A DNA stretch of 64,000 bases from assembly GCF_017301735.1 (NCBI RefSeq), contig NZ_CP071090.1:4950001-5014000 (forward strand), read 5' to 3'. Positions 18,539 to 26,846 of the stretch are shown here, in pieces; within the stretch, counting starts at the first letter, position 1; every line of letters begins with the position of its first letter. The stretch is from Pyxidicoccus parkwaysis. Lineage in GTDB: Bacteria; Myxococcota; Myxococcia; Myxococcales; Myxococcaceae. Under the pieces are notes generated by a model. That model saw only the letters and a program-made list of their open reading frames with translations. It was not told the origin of the DNA and searched no databases. The position numbers were made by a program, and so were the translations under genes.

Positions 18539-20089
18539 TCCTCCACCTGTTGGATGACGTTGGAGTCCAACTACCTCCCGAGTAGCCTCCTCGTGCGGCG
18601 CGGTGCGCACCGCCTCACGAGGGACCTCATGGCGTCTGACGTCTTCAATCCGGCATGCCTGCTCCCCGGGACTCTCATCGGCCCGTGGCGTCTGCTGGAG
18701 CTGCGCGGCAGGGGCTCCTATGGCGTCGTCTTTCGCGCCGTCCCCGACGAGGCGCCAGAAGCCGACGCCGTCGCCCTCAAGCTGGCCCTGCACCTCGAGG
18801 ATGCGCGCTTCGCACGAGAGGCCGAGCTGCTCTCCCGCATCCGCCACCCCGCCGTCCCTCGCCTGCTGGACCATGGCCACTGGCAGCCCCGGCAGACGCT
18901 GTCCTTCCCCTGGCTCGCCATGGAGTGGGTGGATGGCATTTCGCTCTACGAGTGGGCCCTGGCTCAACGCCCCTCTTCCCGGCAGGTGCTTCAGCTTCTC
19001 GCGCGTCTGGCCCGTGCCCTGGACGCCACCCATTCGGCAGGCGGCCTCCACCGTGATGTGAAGGGCGACAACGTCCTTGTCCGCCACTCGGACGCTCAGC
19101 CCTTCCTCACGGACTTCGGCTCCGGACACTACGTGGGCGCAGCCACGCTCACCGGGCCGGCCTTTCCTCCTGGCACCCTCGCCTACCGCTCTCCCGAGGC
19201 GTGGCGCTTCATCCCCCGCTCCGGCAAGATTCCCGCCATCCCGTATTCACCCAGGCCCGCGGATGACCTCTTCGCCCTGGGGGTCACCGCCTACCGACTC
19301 ATCACCGGGAAGTACCCACCGGTGCCCAACCCGGAGGATGAGGAGGCCTGGCTCTGGCTTCCCGAAGAGCTGGCGCGCTGGACGGCGCGAGTCTGCAACG
19401 CTCGCTGCGTTCCGGCGCTGAGCGCGGTGGTGTCCCGGATGCTCTCACTGCGCCCCGAAGCACGAGGCAGTGCGCGGGAGGTGGCCGAAGTGCTAGAGCA
19501 GGCTGCGCGCAGGGCGGGACGCGAGGCGGATGTGCCGCTCTTCACGGGAGAAGAGCCTCGGCCCGCGGGCCTCTTTCCGCGCCCCCAGCACGTCACGGTG
19601 CAGCGCCCTCCCCGCCCGCCCAGGTGGCCCTGGCTCGCGGCCGCTGGCCTCGGAGGTGCGCTGGCGCTGAGCGCCGGGGGGCTCTTGAGCGTGAGTCGCT
19701 CCGCGGCGCCCACGACGTCCCAACTCGCGGAGCAGGAAGAGTCCAGGGATGGCGGCACCGTGGCCGTCGGGGACACCGCGCTGACGGCGCGGGTAGAGCC
19801 AGAGCGAGCCCCCTCCGAGTGGTCACCCATCGCGGTAGATCAGCCACCGAAACCCCTCCCAGGGCAGCAGCGCCCGGACGCCGGTGGCCGCTGTCCCGGC
19901 AAGATGCAGGTGGCATTCAACGGTGGTTGTTGGACGAAGCAGCCCGTGGACCTGAAGGACTGTGGTGAATGGGGTGGCGTTGAATACAGAGGCGCGTGCT
20001 ACACCCCCGCCATGCCTCAGCCACGCCCTGCAACCTCGGGTCCCGCAGAGCGAGACAACAGCCCATAGCCATCTGCGCCAGAGCCCTAC
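18539..20089 (+). repeat. Direct repeat, kinase duplication, copy 1
   Basis: From about 18539 to 20089 the DNA is highly similar to about 39466-41011, in the same orientation. The similarity includes noncoding sequence upstream of the kinase and about 20 bases after its stop, so this is a segmental duplication of one gene with flanks. Edges are judged by eye. Confidence 0.75.
18629..20068 (+). CDS. Membrane-anchored Ser/Thr protein kinase, copy 1
   Basis: A 479-aa Hanks-type kinase. Catalytic features from MASDVF: glycine loop GRGSYGVV (27-34), lysine 51 in ALK, HRDVKGDN (141-148) and DFG (162-164). The activation segment continues to RSPEAW. A single membrane helix lies at 333-355. The C-terminal ~100 residues are extracytoplasmic, with four cysteines in GGRCPGK, NGGCW, LKDCGE and YRGACY, likely a small disulfide domain. 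The start is chosen by GAGG seven bases upstream; an in-frame ATG at 18554 would add 25 residues. The gene is a close paralogue of the one at 39556, and similarity even covers about 90 bases upstream of the start. Its signal input is unknown. Confidence 0.88.
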   Translation: MASDVFNPACLLPGTLIGPWRLLELRGRGSYGVVFRAVPDEAPEADAVALKLALHLEDARFAREAELLSRIRHPAVPRLLDHGHWQPRQTLSFPWLAMEWVDGISLYEWALAQRPSSRQVLQLLARLARALDATHSAGGLHRDVKGDNVLVRHSDAQPFLTDFGSGHYVGAATLTGPAFPPGTLAYRSPEAWRFIPRSGKIPAIPYSPRPADDLFALGVTAYRLITGKYPPVPNPEDEEAWLWLPEELARWTARVCNARCVPALSAVVSRMLSLRPEARGSAREVAEVLEQAARRAGREADVPLFTGEEPRPAGLFPRPQHVTVQRPPRPPRWPWLAAAGLGGALALSAGGLLSVSRSAAPTTSQLAEQEESRDGGTVAVGDTALTARVEPERAPSEWSPIAVDQPPKPLPGQQRPDAGGRCPGKMQVAFNGGCWTKQPVDLKDCGEWGGVEYRGACYTPAMPQPRPATSGPAERDNSP

Positions 20090-20245
20090 TCGTGCTCCTG
20101 GCCGGTGGGATGACGCCGGTCGAGGCAGTGCGCAGTCCGACGGGGATGTACGTGGGGGACACGGCATTTCAGCAAGTGGAATCGCCTGCCACCAGGGAAC
20201 GAGAAGATCTCCTTGGTAATCCTGCCGCCCGATGCCACGACCTTG

Positions 20246-20437
20246 CCACATGGCATCTTCGATGGTGCGGGCACGACCATCGTGCAGGAACCGCGTACCG
20301 GGATTGGTGTGCTCGATCAGGCCCGGGATCCACAGCGGCGCCGTGCGCCACTCCTGCCCGGTGGCGACACCTTGAGGGAAGTTGTCGCCAAGCTCAGGCC
20401 CCATGTCATGCGGCAGCAGAGCCGTATACGGATGAAG
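20246..20437 (-). pseudogene. DUF1111 diheme oxidoreductase C-terminal fragment
   Basis: On the minus strand this stretch reads HPYTALLPHDMGPELGD, then GQEWRTAPLWI and RFLHDGRARTIEDAMW. These match the C-terminal region of the intact DUF1111 protein in this window (31353-32744: PYSDLLLHDMGEGLADG, GQEWRTPPLWG, RLLHDGRARNAEEAV). Both heme motifs and everything upstream are missing, and coding quality drops after DAMW. It is therefore a relic, not a gene. Confidence 0.7.
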
Positions 20438-20448
20438 CGTCTGCTCCC

Positions 20449-20538
20449 GCCCTGTTACTGCACGACGTGGGCGCGGGGCTGGCGGACGACTCCGGCCTGC
20501 CCGAGGCGAGTGAATGGCGCACTCCAGCGCGGGCGGGC
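20449..20538 (+). pseudogene. Second DUF1111 fragment, opposite strand
   Basis: On the plus strand this short stretch reads ALLLHDVGAGLADDSG followed by SEWRTPARAG, again the LLHDMG-to-EWRTPPLWG region of DUF1111 proteins. It starts about ten bases from the minus-strand fragment and points away from it, so the two relics are head to head. It runs into the DUF2652 gene start region. Likely debris of an inversion or nested insertion. Confidence 0.55.
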
Positions 20539-20554
20539 ACGCTAACCTCGGAGG

Positions 20555-21274
20555 ATGGCCATCCAGCGCTCCATCCTGCTCATCGCGGACATTGGTGGAT
20601 ACACCCGCTTCATGCGGACCCACCGCATGTCGCTCGCACACGCGCAGGAGATGGTGGCGTCTCTACTTGAGGCCGTCATCGACGCATCCAGGCCGCTCAA
20701 GCTGGCGAAGCTGGAGGGAGACGCCGCGTTCCTCTACAGCCCGGTTGAGAGCGACGCGCAGCTCACCTCCGTGGGAAGCACGGTGGCGGGCATCCGCCGC
20801 GCGTTCCTCGCTCGGCAGCAGGAGATTGCCACCAACCGGCTGTGCTCCTGCCATGGGTGCGTGGAGGTCGACAGCCTCAACCTCAAGTTCGTCGCCCACG
20901 TGGGAGAGGTCGCATTCCAGAAGGTGAAGCGCCACACGGAGCTGGCGGGCGTTGACGTCATCCTCGTGCACCGCATGCTGAAGAACGAGGTGCCGGCCCG
21001 GGAGTACCTGTTGATGACCGACGAGCTGCTGCGGAACCTGGAGCCAACCCTCGGCCAGTCCACCCGCTCCCTCCTTCACGACTTCGAAGGCATCGGCCCG
21101 ACGCAGACACACTACCTCGACCTCGCGGAGACGGCCGCCGCCCTGCCGCCCTCCCCGCGCAAGAGCCTGGCTGTGCGCTGGTGGGAGCGCATCGTGATGA
21201 ACGCGAAGGTGCTCCACTACTACCTTGGGTTGAAGGAACCCTGCCGGGACTTCCACAACGTCGAGAAGGGCTGA
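20555..21274 (+). CDS. DUF2652 protein (adenylate-cyclase-like fold)
   Basis: A 239-aa cytosolic protein. The opening SILLIADIGGYTRFMR and the later KLEGDAAFLY resemble the two core strands of class III nucleotide cyclases (DxxGYTxF and EGDA), as in DUF2652 proteins. The usual second metal Asp and base-selecting residues are not clear, so cyclase activity is not claimed. A CSCHGC cluster (about residues 92-97) could bind metal. A C-terminal segment near WWERIVMNAKVLHYYLGLKE resembles lipid- or ligand-binding SRPBCC proteins often linked with this family. The start is 14 bases after a GC-rich spacer with GGAGG just before ATG. Confidence 0.8.
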   Translation: MAIQRSILLIADIGGYTRFMRTHRMSLAHAQEMVASLLEAVIDASRPLKLAKLEGDAAFLYSPVESDAQLTSVGSTVAGIRRAFLARQQEIATNRLCSCHGCVEVDSLNLKFVAHVGEVAFQKVKRHTELAGVDVILVHRMLKNEVPAREYLLMTDELLRNLEPTLGQSTRSLLHDFEGIGPTQTHYLDLAETAAALPPSPRKSLAVRWWERIVMNAKVLHYYLGLKEPCRDFHNVEKG

Positions 21275-21416
21275 ACGTCCGCTGCCTCCTGCGGCACAAA
21301 GACGCCGTCCGGCCTCCGTGAGCAGCTACGTCTCGTAGACCTGGGTGCGAACCTCGGGGACACGGCGCGCCACGACCAGCGTCCCGCGCAAGGGCGCTGG
21401 CGTGGCCCGGACCGTT

Positions 21417-21782
21417 CTAGCAGCCGCACGACAGGAAGGCGCCCGTCCGGTACTGGTATTCCGTGTGCGTGTAGTTGCCGTACTCGTCGAAGCACGCGCG
21501 GTAGCTGTACTGCTGCCTGAAGGCACCGGGATTGACATCGCAGTTGCCGTACTCGTCGCAGTACGTGCCGCAGCCCAGCCGGGGGCTGCAACTGATGCTG
21601 GAGCCATCCCAGAGCCACTCGGACCAGGTGCCGCACGAGCCCAGCTCGGCCTCCTGCGAGGCCAGCGCCTCGGCCTCCACGGCGGCGGCCTCCTCCTCCG
21701 TCATGGGTCCACCGCAAGCCGTCAGCGCCAGGCTCGTGCACACCACGGCGACCACGCGCAGCAACGTGACTCCAGGTTTCAT
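21417..21782 (-). CDS. Small cysteine-rich lipoprotein
   Basis: A 121-aa lipoprotein: GGAGCGCTC precedes ATG 21782, followed by a signal ending in LTAC. After an acidic, Ala/Glu-rich linker (EEEAAAVEAEALASQEAEL), typical of myxobacterial lipoproteins, comes a small Cys-rich domain. It has an internal repeat, CDEYGNC and CFDEYGN, each followed by a Y/F-Q-rich strand, and it ends in FLSCGC. About eight cysteines in the mature domain suggest disulfides and a secreted location. Function unknown. It is convergent with the DUF2652 gene. Confidence 0.7.
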   Translation of the reverse strand: MKPGVTLLRVVAVVCTSLALTACGGPMTEEEAAAVEAEALASQEAELGSCGTWSEWLWDGSSISCSPRLGCGTYCDEYGNCDVNPGAFRQQYSYRACFDEYGNYTHTEYQYRTGAFLSCGC

Positions 21783-22148
21783 GAGCGCTCCTCGAGCCGG
21801 CGGCGGACCCCGGGATGGAGCCCCGGACCTCCGGTGGGGCGTCACGCCAGGCGGGACACTCCCGCCGGACGTTTTCGCCCCGGAATCCCGCCCCCCTGGA
21901 ATGTTCTCCAAACGACAGCAGAGCGGCCCCTCAGGAGGAGACGCGATGACGGGACCCCAGAGAACTTTCCGCGAGCCATCTCCAGATCCGGCGTGTCGAG
22001 CACAACGAGCGGCTGCGTGGGTCGGTGCTCAGGGTCATGCTCTTTCAAACACTTGACTGCCCGGGAGAGACCGCAATGACGGCTCCGTCCGGCGCAGCCG
22101 CCACACCGTGAAACAGCAGGGAAGTCGAGCCTTCTTACAGGGTGCTTC
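21783..22148. other. Intergenic, divergent promoters presumed
   Basis: 366 bases between two divergent lipoprotein genes. I see no convincing gene, RNA or sigma-54 site. Base composition is slightly less GC-rich near 22030-22060 than in the genes. Confidence 0.4.
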
Positions 22149-23327
22149 ATGGCCTCGGCTGGACCTTCCAGTCCCGGGCCTCCCCAGACAGTGAGACAAA
22201 CTTTGTTCAGCACGAGTGCATCCCGATCGACACGTGGTCTCTTCTTCCTCCTCCTCACGGCGGCAGCGGCCGTGTCGGCCTGCGCCACTTCCGATGACAG
22301 CCCGGATGACACCGGGTGCGAAGGAGGGCGAACCTGCTCCGCAGGCGAGGACGCCGGTAGCGACGTCAAGGACGCCGGTCGCAACGGCGAGGACGCCGCT
22401 CTTGTCACCATCACCCATGGTTCGCAGCTCACGGTCTCGGACGTGGGCCCCGCGGGGATTGGCATCTCCTCCTTCACGAACGTCTCCGGAGGAACCTTCA
22501 CCGGAACGGCCCTGAGCGGCTGGGGCTCTCTCGCGCGCACCATCGGTGCCGGGGGTGAGACTATCGACGGCTTCACCTTCCCTCAGGGCACCGTCGTCCT
22601 CCAGGGCGCGAACCTCACGTCGCAGGTCACCGTCAACTCCGGGTGGCTGGTGCTGCGCGGCTGCAAGGGCAGCCTCCTCCTCAACCATCCGGCGGGAAAT
22701 GGAGGCGGCGGCGCGGCTCTGTACAGCGAACTCACCGCCTTCAACTCGGTGGGCGCCAAGGACGGCAGGCAGCCCGCGAAGACGATTTGCCACCGCTGCT
22801 ACTTCCCACACAGCGGGTTGGAGAATGTCTACTCAAACAACGTCACCATCACTGAATCGTGGATTGCGGTGGACCCCGGCGGCTCCGGCGACCACGTGGA
22901 TGGTATCCAGACCTGGGGCGGGCAGTCGTACTTGAACTTCTCTCGCAATCGCTTGCAGTGGAACGGCGCCTGGAACAGCACGCAGTCCGGGCTCATCGCG
23001 ATGTATTCGGACGGTTCGCAGAGCGGGTTCGCCGGCTACGACCGGGTCACCGTGCAGGACAACTACATCGTCATAGGGCTGGGCGGCGGAATCGGCCTGC
23101 ATGCGCCGATGGGGGTGCCGGTCACGAACATGGTGGTGACCGGAAACCGCTGGGCATGGAGCTCTGATTTCGATGACCCGGACTACACGCCCGCCGTCTA
23201 CAGAAGCTCCGGTGCGGCGAACTACAAGACGGGTGGGAACGCCTGGTCGAACAATCGCTGGGCGGATGGCCCCTACGCGAACCAGTTCCTGCGACCCGAC
23301 AACAGCACCCGTACGACGGATTACTGA
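22149..23327 (+). CDS. Parallel beta-helix lipoprotein
   Basis: A 392-aa lipoprotein with an N-terminal extension, a hydrophobic signal and lipobox VSAC. The mature part starts with an Asp/Gly/Cys linker, then turns into short beta strands with Asn/Gly ladders (for example VYSNNVTITESWIAV and VQDNYIVIGLGGGIGL), the pattern of right-handed beta-helix proteins such as pectate lyase or NosD-like folds. GDHVDGIQTWGG is typical of the T3-turn region of such families. It may bind or cleave polysaccharide; no catalytic residues can be confirmed. The real start may be an ATG nearer the signal; the frame's first ATG is given. Confidence 0.72.
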   Translation: MASAGPSSPGPPQTVRQTLFSTSASRSTRGLFFLLLTAAAAVSACATSDDSPDDTGCEGGRTCSAGEDAGSDVKDAGRNGEDAALVTITHGSQLTVSDVGPAGIGISSFTNVSGGTFTGTALSGWGSLARTIGAGGETIDGFTFPQGTVVLQGANLTSQVTVNSGWLVLRGCKGSLLLNHPAGNGGGGAALYSELTAFNSVGAKDGRQPAKTICHRCYFPHSGLENVYSNNVTITESWIAVDPGGSGDHVDGIQTWGGQSYLNFSRNRLQWNGAWNSTQSGLIAMYSDGSQSGFAGYDRVTVQDNYIVIGLGGGIGLHAPMGVPVTNMVVTGNRWAWSSDFDDPDYTPAVYRSSGAANYKTGGNAWSNNRWADGPYANQFLRPDNSTRTTDY

Positions 23328-23342
23328 AGGCCCCGTCGCCAG

Positions 23343-23366
23343 GCCATACCTCCCGCGAGGTATGGC
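23343..23366 (+). terminator. Hairpin after beta-helix gene
   Basis: CCATACCTC (23344-23352) pairs with GAGGTATGG (23357-23365) around CCGC, 16 bases after the stop codon. No T tract follows, so it may be a weak or Rho-assisted terminator. Confidence 0.45.
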
Positions 23367-23448
23367 TCGGCCCGGGAGGGTGAGGCTTGCTTCCAATACC
23401 CGGCACACGATGCCCGTGAGAAATCGAGCGACAACCAAGGGGGAAGCA

Positions 23449-23796
23449 ATGACTGTCCAGTACGACTCGAACATCATCCGCACGCATGCCGAGGCGCTCT
23501 ATGACCAGGCACGTGGCATCATCTTCATGGCGGGATTCATCGGCTTCATCCTGGGAGGCATTGGTGGAGCGATGCTGGATGGAGCGATGCATGGCGGCCC
23601 TTGGGGCAAGATCGTCCTTGCGCTGCTGGTGATGTACATCGGCATCCGCTACGGACGGGGACGGGCCTTCGTTCTCCAGTTGCAAGCGCAGACGGCGCTC
23701 TGCCAGGTCGCCATCGAGGCGAATACGCGCCGGGCCGCCGACGCCGCTGTGGCTTCGCACGCGTCGGCCGTGGGACAGCTGACCCAGGCCGGCTGA
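23449..23796 (+). CDS. Small two-helix membrane protein
   Basis: A 115-aa protein with a strong ribosome binding site (AGGGGGA, six bases from ATG). A soluble start MTVQYDSNIIRTHAEALYDQAR precedes two membrane helices near residues 26-45 (with Gly-rich FILGGIGGAMLDG) and 52-66. The amphipathic C-terminus is rich in Ala and Gln. No family recognised. A clean intrinsic terminator follows 55 bases after the stop, so this is a one-gene transcript. Confidence 0.7.
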   Translation: MTVQYDSNIIRTHAEALYDQARGIIFMAGFIGFILGGIGGAMLDGAMHGGPWGKIVLALLVMYIGIRYGRGRAFVLQLQAQTALCQVAIEANTRRAADAAVASHASAVGQLTQAG

Positions 23797-23850
23797 GCAC
23801 GCCACGCGCGGAGTGACGCCGAGCACGAATGGCGTCCATCTCCACTTCAA

Positions 23851-23888
23851 CCCCGTGGCGCCAGCAAGGTGCCACGGGGTTTTCTTCT
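23851..23888 (+). terminator. Intrinsic terminator
   Basis: CCCCGTGGC (23851-23859) pairs with GCCACGGGG (23871-23879), followed at once by TTTTCTTCT. This is a textbook Rho-independent terminator for the small membrane protein gene. Confidence 0.85.
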
Positions 23889-24035
23889 GTCCTGAGGCAG
23901 TGAGTGGCAGCCTGGGCGCTCCTCGCTCCGACGCGTCCACAAGAGAAGCTTGAGTCGCATGGCCCTACGGGCTTTCCCTCATCCAAGTACGCCACCACGT
24001 GCCGGTAGGCTGACCGGACACTTCGTGGGGGGACC

Positions 24036-24725
24036 ATGCGGCTTTGCCTACTGCTACTCGTTGCAGCGCTGCAGGCGTGCGCGACAACTGCGGCTCATTC
24101 CACTGCGACGTACGACTCCGCCACTGTGTGGGATGCAGCTGGCGTCAACGATGATGAGTGCGAAAGCTCCGACGATGACAGGTGCCTCGTCTCCGCATGC
24201 ACGCCAGTCGGGTGCGGCCTCTATCGCTGCGAAGACCTCGCGCCGGGCCGAATCGTACGGGCTCGCGGAGTGTCTGCTGTGCGCCCGCCTGCGGATGGTC
24301 AGCGCAACTGGGGAAATGCTCAGGCTCTCCCTGGTGACGCACTGCCGGTAATGACCCTCCAGTGGTACCGCGACGAAGAGCTTCCCAGTCAAAAGGAGTT
24401 CGAGCGACGCCTCGACGAATGGCGGAAGCGACCGCACGAGCGACACCATGTCTTTCCCCAGGCCCTCGCGGACTACTTCCGAGACAAGGGCATCAACGTT
24501 CACGACTGGGTGATGGTCATCGACGCGGGCGTGCATGCGCGCCTGCACAGGGAAGCGGATAGAGGTCCCTGGAACACCGAGTGGAAGGAGTGGCGAAAGA
24601 GGACTCGATGGAAGGCCAGGAAGCACGAACACTTCGAGTCCGCCTCGTACCTCATCCAGAAGTACAACCTCTGGGGCCTCCCCGTCACCTACTGGCAGAC
24701 CCTCCCTCCTCTTCCGCCCCCATGA
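24036..24725 (+). CDS. SitA6/TIGR02269-type toxin lipoprotein
   Basis: A 229-aa lipoprotein (LQAC, Cys15) with an acidic, Cys-containing linker (residues 39-66) and a compact basic C-terminal domain. That domain has ERHHVFPQALADYF (135-148; paired His137-His138) and VHARLHRE (166-173; His167 and His171), a His-rich layout resembling HNH/AHH nuclease toxins. Known from the family: SitA lipoproteins move between myxobacterial cells by TraA/B-dependent outer-membrane exchange and poison cells lacking immunity. Here the next gene overlaps by ATGA and carries the double CXXCG features of SitI6-type immunity proteins. Nuclease activity is inference; family membership is by recognition, not a search. 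Confidence 0.75.
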   Translation: MRLCLLLLVAALQACATTAAHSTATYDSATVWDAAGVNDDECESSDDDRCLVSACTPVGCGLYRCEDLAPGRIVRARGVSAVRPPADGQRNWGNAQALPGDALPVMTLQWYRDEELPSQKEFERRLDEWRKRPHERHHVFPQALADYFRDKGINVHDWVMVIDAGVHARLHREADRGPWNTEWKEWRKRTRWKARKHEHFESASYLIQKYNLWGLPVTYWQTLPPLPPP

Positions 24726-25495
24726 GTCGATTCTACGAACTGACGTGCGGCGACACCGAAGGCCGCTGGCGCGCCACCTACCGCGCCAGACGTCGCTGGT
24801 CCCTTCCCGGACTGGAGAATTGCCCAGGTTGCCGCGCAACCTGGTCAGGCGGCCTCGCCTATCCAGCGGTGGACCTCTCCGAGCTGAAGGAGGCCAGAGA
24901 GTTGGAGAAGCACCGCCCGGAGCCGTTCGAGGAATTCTCGCGACTCCGCGAGCTGGTGCGCCCCTACTGCCCCACTGGCGTCCTACTGGAGCCAGGTACG
25001 GCTTTCGGCCCGCTGGAAGGCTCGGCGCGTGGCAAGTGGGGCCCATTCACCTTGGACATGGAAACCCTGCTGGTCCGTGAGGATGCCCTGCAGGTCCTCT
25101 CGGAGCTGGAGCTGCGCGGCATCGTACCCGTGTGGCCGCACTTCCGGCGCCCCCCTTCGCCCCGCGTTGCGGAGCTACAGCTGCTCCCACGGGGACGACT
25201 GCACCCCGACTGCCTGCCACCGGAACGGTCCGACCCGTGTGCCGTGTGCGGCCGGGACGACTGGCACTTGCCAACGCACCGCTGGCTGGACCCCGCATCG
25301 CTCCCCGACGACCTGGACGTGTTCAGGCTGGAGGACGCCCCCACCCTGATTGTCGTGAGTGAGCGGTTCGCGGATGCCTTGAACCGACTCGAGCCCAGCG
25401 ACGTCGCGTTGGCACCGCTTGGGACGTCGAGACCTCCAGGTGTTCAGCCGCTCGAGCGACTGCCTGGCAACGCCGCAATCATCATTCGACGGTGA
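24722..25495 (+). CDS. SitI6-type double-CXXCG immunity protein
   Basis: A 257-aa cytosolic protein with two zinc-type motifs: CPGC at 34-37 and CAVCG at 173-177. Known: double-CXXCG proteins (TIGR02264-like) are the cognate immunity factors found next to SitA6-type toxins. The ATG at 24722 overlaps the toxin stop by four bases, so translation is coupled and immunity accompanies every toxin round. Upstream in-frame ATGs would lie inside the toxin gene and are not used. No sitB-like helper gene is present upstream, unlike the classical sitBAI order. The protein probably binds the toxin's C-terminal domain directly. Confidence 0.78.
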   Translation: MSRFYELTCGDTEGRWRATYRARRRWSLPGLENCPGCRATWSGGLAYPAVDLSELKEARELEKHRPEPFEEFSRLRELVRPYCPTGVLLEPGTAFGPLEGSARGKWGPFTLDMETLLVREDALQVLSELELRGIVPVWPHFRRPPSPRVAELQLLPRGRLHPDCLPPERSDPCAVCGRDDWHLPTHRWLDPASLPDDLDVFRLEDAPTLIVVSERFADALNRLEPSDVALAPLGTSRPPGVQPLERLPGNAAIIIRR

Positions 25496-25613
25496 TCCCG
25501 TCCGCGGCCAGGACGCCCGTCCATGACGGCCGGCTCAGGGCTCTCTTCGGCCCCAAGCCAGCAGCTGCACGGAGGGGTGCGACGCAGGCGCTCGTGAACC
25601 CGCGACGGCGAGC

Positions 25614-26846
25614 TCACGCGGTTGCCGGCTTGAGCATCTTCGTCGCATCCACACTCCAAGGTGCATTCCCCTGGGGCAGGACCGCGATGCTCGCGGCGCC
25701 CGGGTACGCCGGTGTGGTGGCGAAGTTCAGCGAGTTCAGATCAATCATCGTGAGGATCCCGCTGAACGCAGACATGAAGTAGTACTTGCGGTTGGTGTGA
25801 TCGCGCACGCTCGTCCACATCGTGTAGTCGCCGTACGTGGTCGTGTACGAAGGCGGCGTCGTAGCTGGGGTGCCCGTCGTGGCCGGCGAGTTCTCTACAT
25901 TTTCCAGCAGCATCCCGTACGGCGTCCCCATGCAGATCTGCGTGAGCTGCAGCGCGACCATGACCGCGGTCTGCTCTGAACCCGCGAAGCCGGGCGGGTT
26001 CTTCTGCGGCGGCGTCGTCGAAAAGATGCCTGGCGCCGGCAGCCAACCCGTACCGTCCGGCGGGAGCTGGCTGATGCCCTGGGAGAGGATGGTGGCCCTG
26101 ACGAATCGCGAGGCGGACAGCGAGTCCCCGGGCAGTCCCACCAGGCCGCCTCCGACGGGATTGCCGGCACCCGTGGTGGAGGTGCCGCTGCCGACGAGCG
26201 TCAGATTGAAGTAGTTTTTGACGTTCGTCAGCTGCCAGTCGTAGGTCGGCCAGTTGGTCATGACGCCGTTGGTGCACGTGTAGACGTTGGGCGTGCCATT
26301 GATGAACTCGATGACGGCGCTCTGACCGGTGCTGTCCGTCACGATGTAGTGCAGCGGGACATAGAAATGTTGTCCCGGCTGAGGCCCCACGACGAGAATC
26401 TTCGGGAAGGTGGTCAGGAAGTCATTGACCGACGCGAAGTTGCCGAGGATCCACGCAGGAAAATCCAGGAAGGACACCTGATTGTTCTGCGGCTTGCTGG
26501 GGATGGGTGCGTATTCGGTACCGGGGGCAAGCCACAGCGCTCCGACGGACAGCCCCGCGCTGTTGATGCCGTCGTTGAAGGTCGGCAGGGATTGCCAACT
26601 GCTCCCGGAGGGGGCGATCCCCACGAATCCATAGGGATTGGTCCAATTGAGCGTCGTCCACCCCTGGACTCCAGCGCCGGGCGTGGCGGGTGTCAGCGGC
26701 CAGGACTGCTTGCTCGGCATGACGTAGACGCTCTGCTCGATGATTCCCGGCATCTCCATCGCTCTCGCGCTCACGAACGTCTTCGTCGGGTCCGGGGGGA
26801 CCTGACCTGGGTTGGAGGGGACGCTGATCATCAGGTTCGTGCACAT
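25614..26846 (-). CDS. Choloylglycine-hydrolase-family Ntn hydrolase
   Basis: A 410-aa enzyme of the linear-amide C-N hydrolase family (penicillin V acylase, bile-salt hydrolase). The start is set by MCTNLMISVP: removal of Met1 exposes Cys2, the Ntn nucleophile, followed by Thr. AGAGG lies nine bases before this ATG. An ATG eight codons upstream would bury the Cys and is rejected. Family-like segments include FVSARAMEMP, the VYVMPSKQSW strand, a FNDGINSAGLSVGALWL region typical of the NDG/Ala-Gly stretch before the substrate loop, and a Tyr/Trp-rich middle. No signal peptide is seen. Possible substrates are penicillin V, N-acyl homoserine lactones or fatty amides; the sequence does not decide. 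Confidence 0.85.
   Translation of the reverse strand: MCTNLMISVPSNPGQVPPDPTKTFVSARAMEMPGIIEQSVYVMPSKQSWPLTPATPGAGVQGWTTLNWTNPYGFVGIAPSGSSWQSLPTFNDGINSAGLSVGALWLAPGTEYAPIPSKPQNNQVSFLDFPAWILGNFASVNDFLTTFPKILVVGPQPGQHFYVPLHYIVTDSTGQSAVIEFINGTPNVYTCTNGVMTNWPTYDWQLTNVKNYFNLTLVGSGTSTTGAGNPVGGGLVGLPGDSLSASRFVRATILSQGISQLPPDGTGWLPAPGIFSTTPPQKNPPGFAGSEQTAVMVALQLTQICMGTPYGMLLENVENSPATTGTPATTPPSYTTTYGDYTMWTSVRDHTNRKYYFMSAFSGILTMIDLNSLNFATTPAYPGAASIAVLPQGNAPWSVDATKMLKPATA

Larger units (their letters stand above)
20069..20554. other. Gene-poor stretch holding two relics
   Basis: Between kinase copy 1 and the DUF2652 gene there is no intact gene. It holds the tail of the duplicated segment (to about 20089) and the two DUF1111 relics. 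The plus-strand frame at 20095-20210 (including LLAGGMTPVEAVRSPTGMY) looks somewhat coding but I cannot assign it. Confidence 0.5.

Noticed and set aside
23857-24035. sitB-like helper gene before the toxin
   Set aside because: Only about 150 bases are available and they contain a terminator and no signal peptide.
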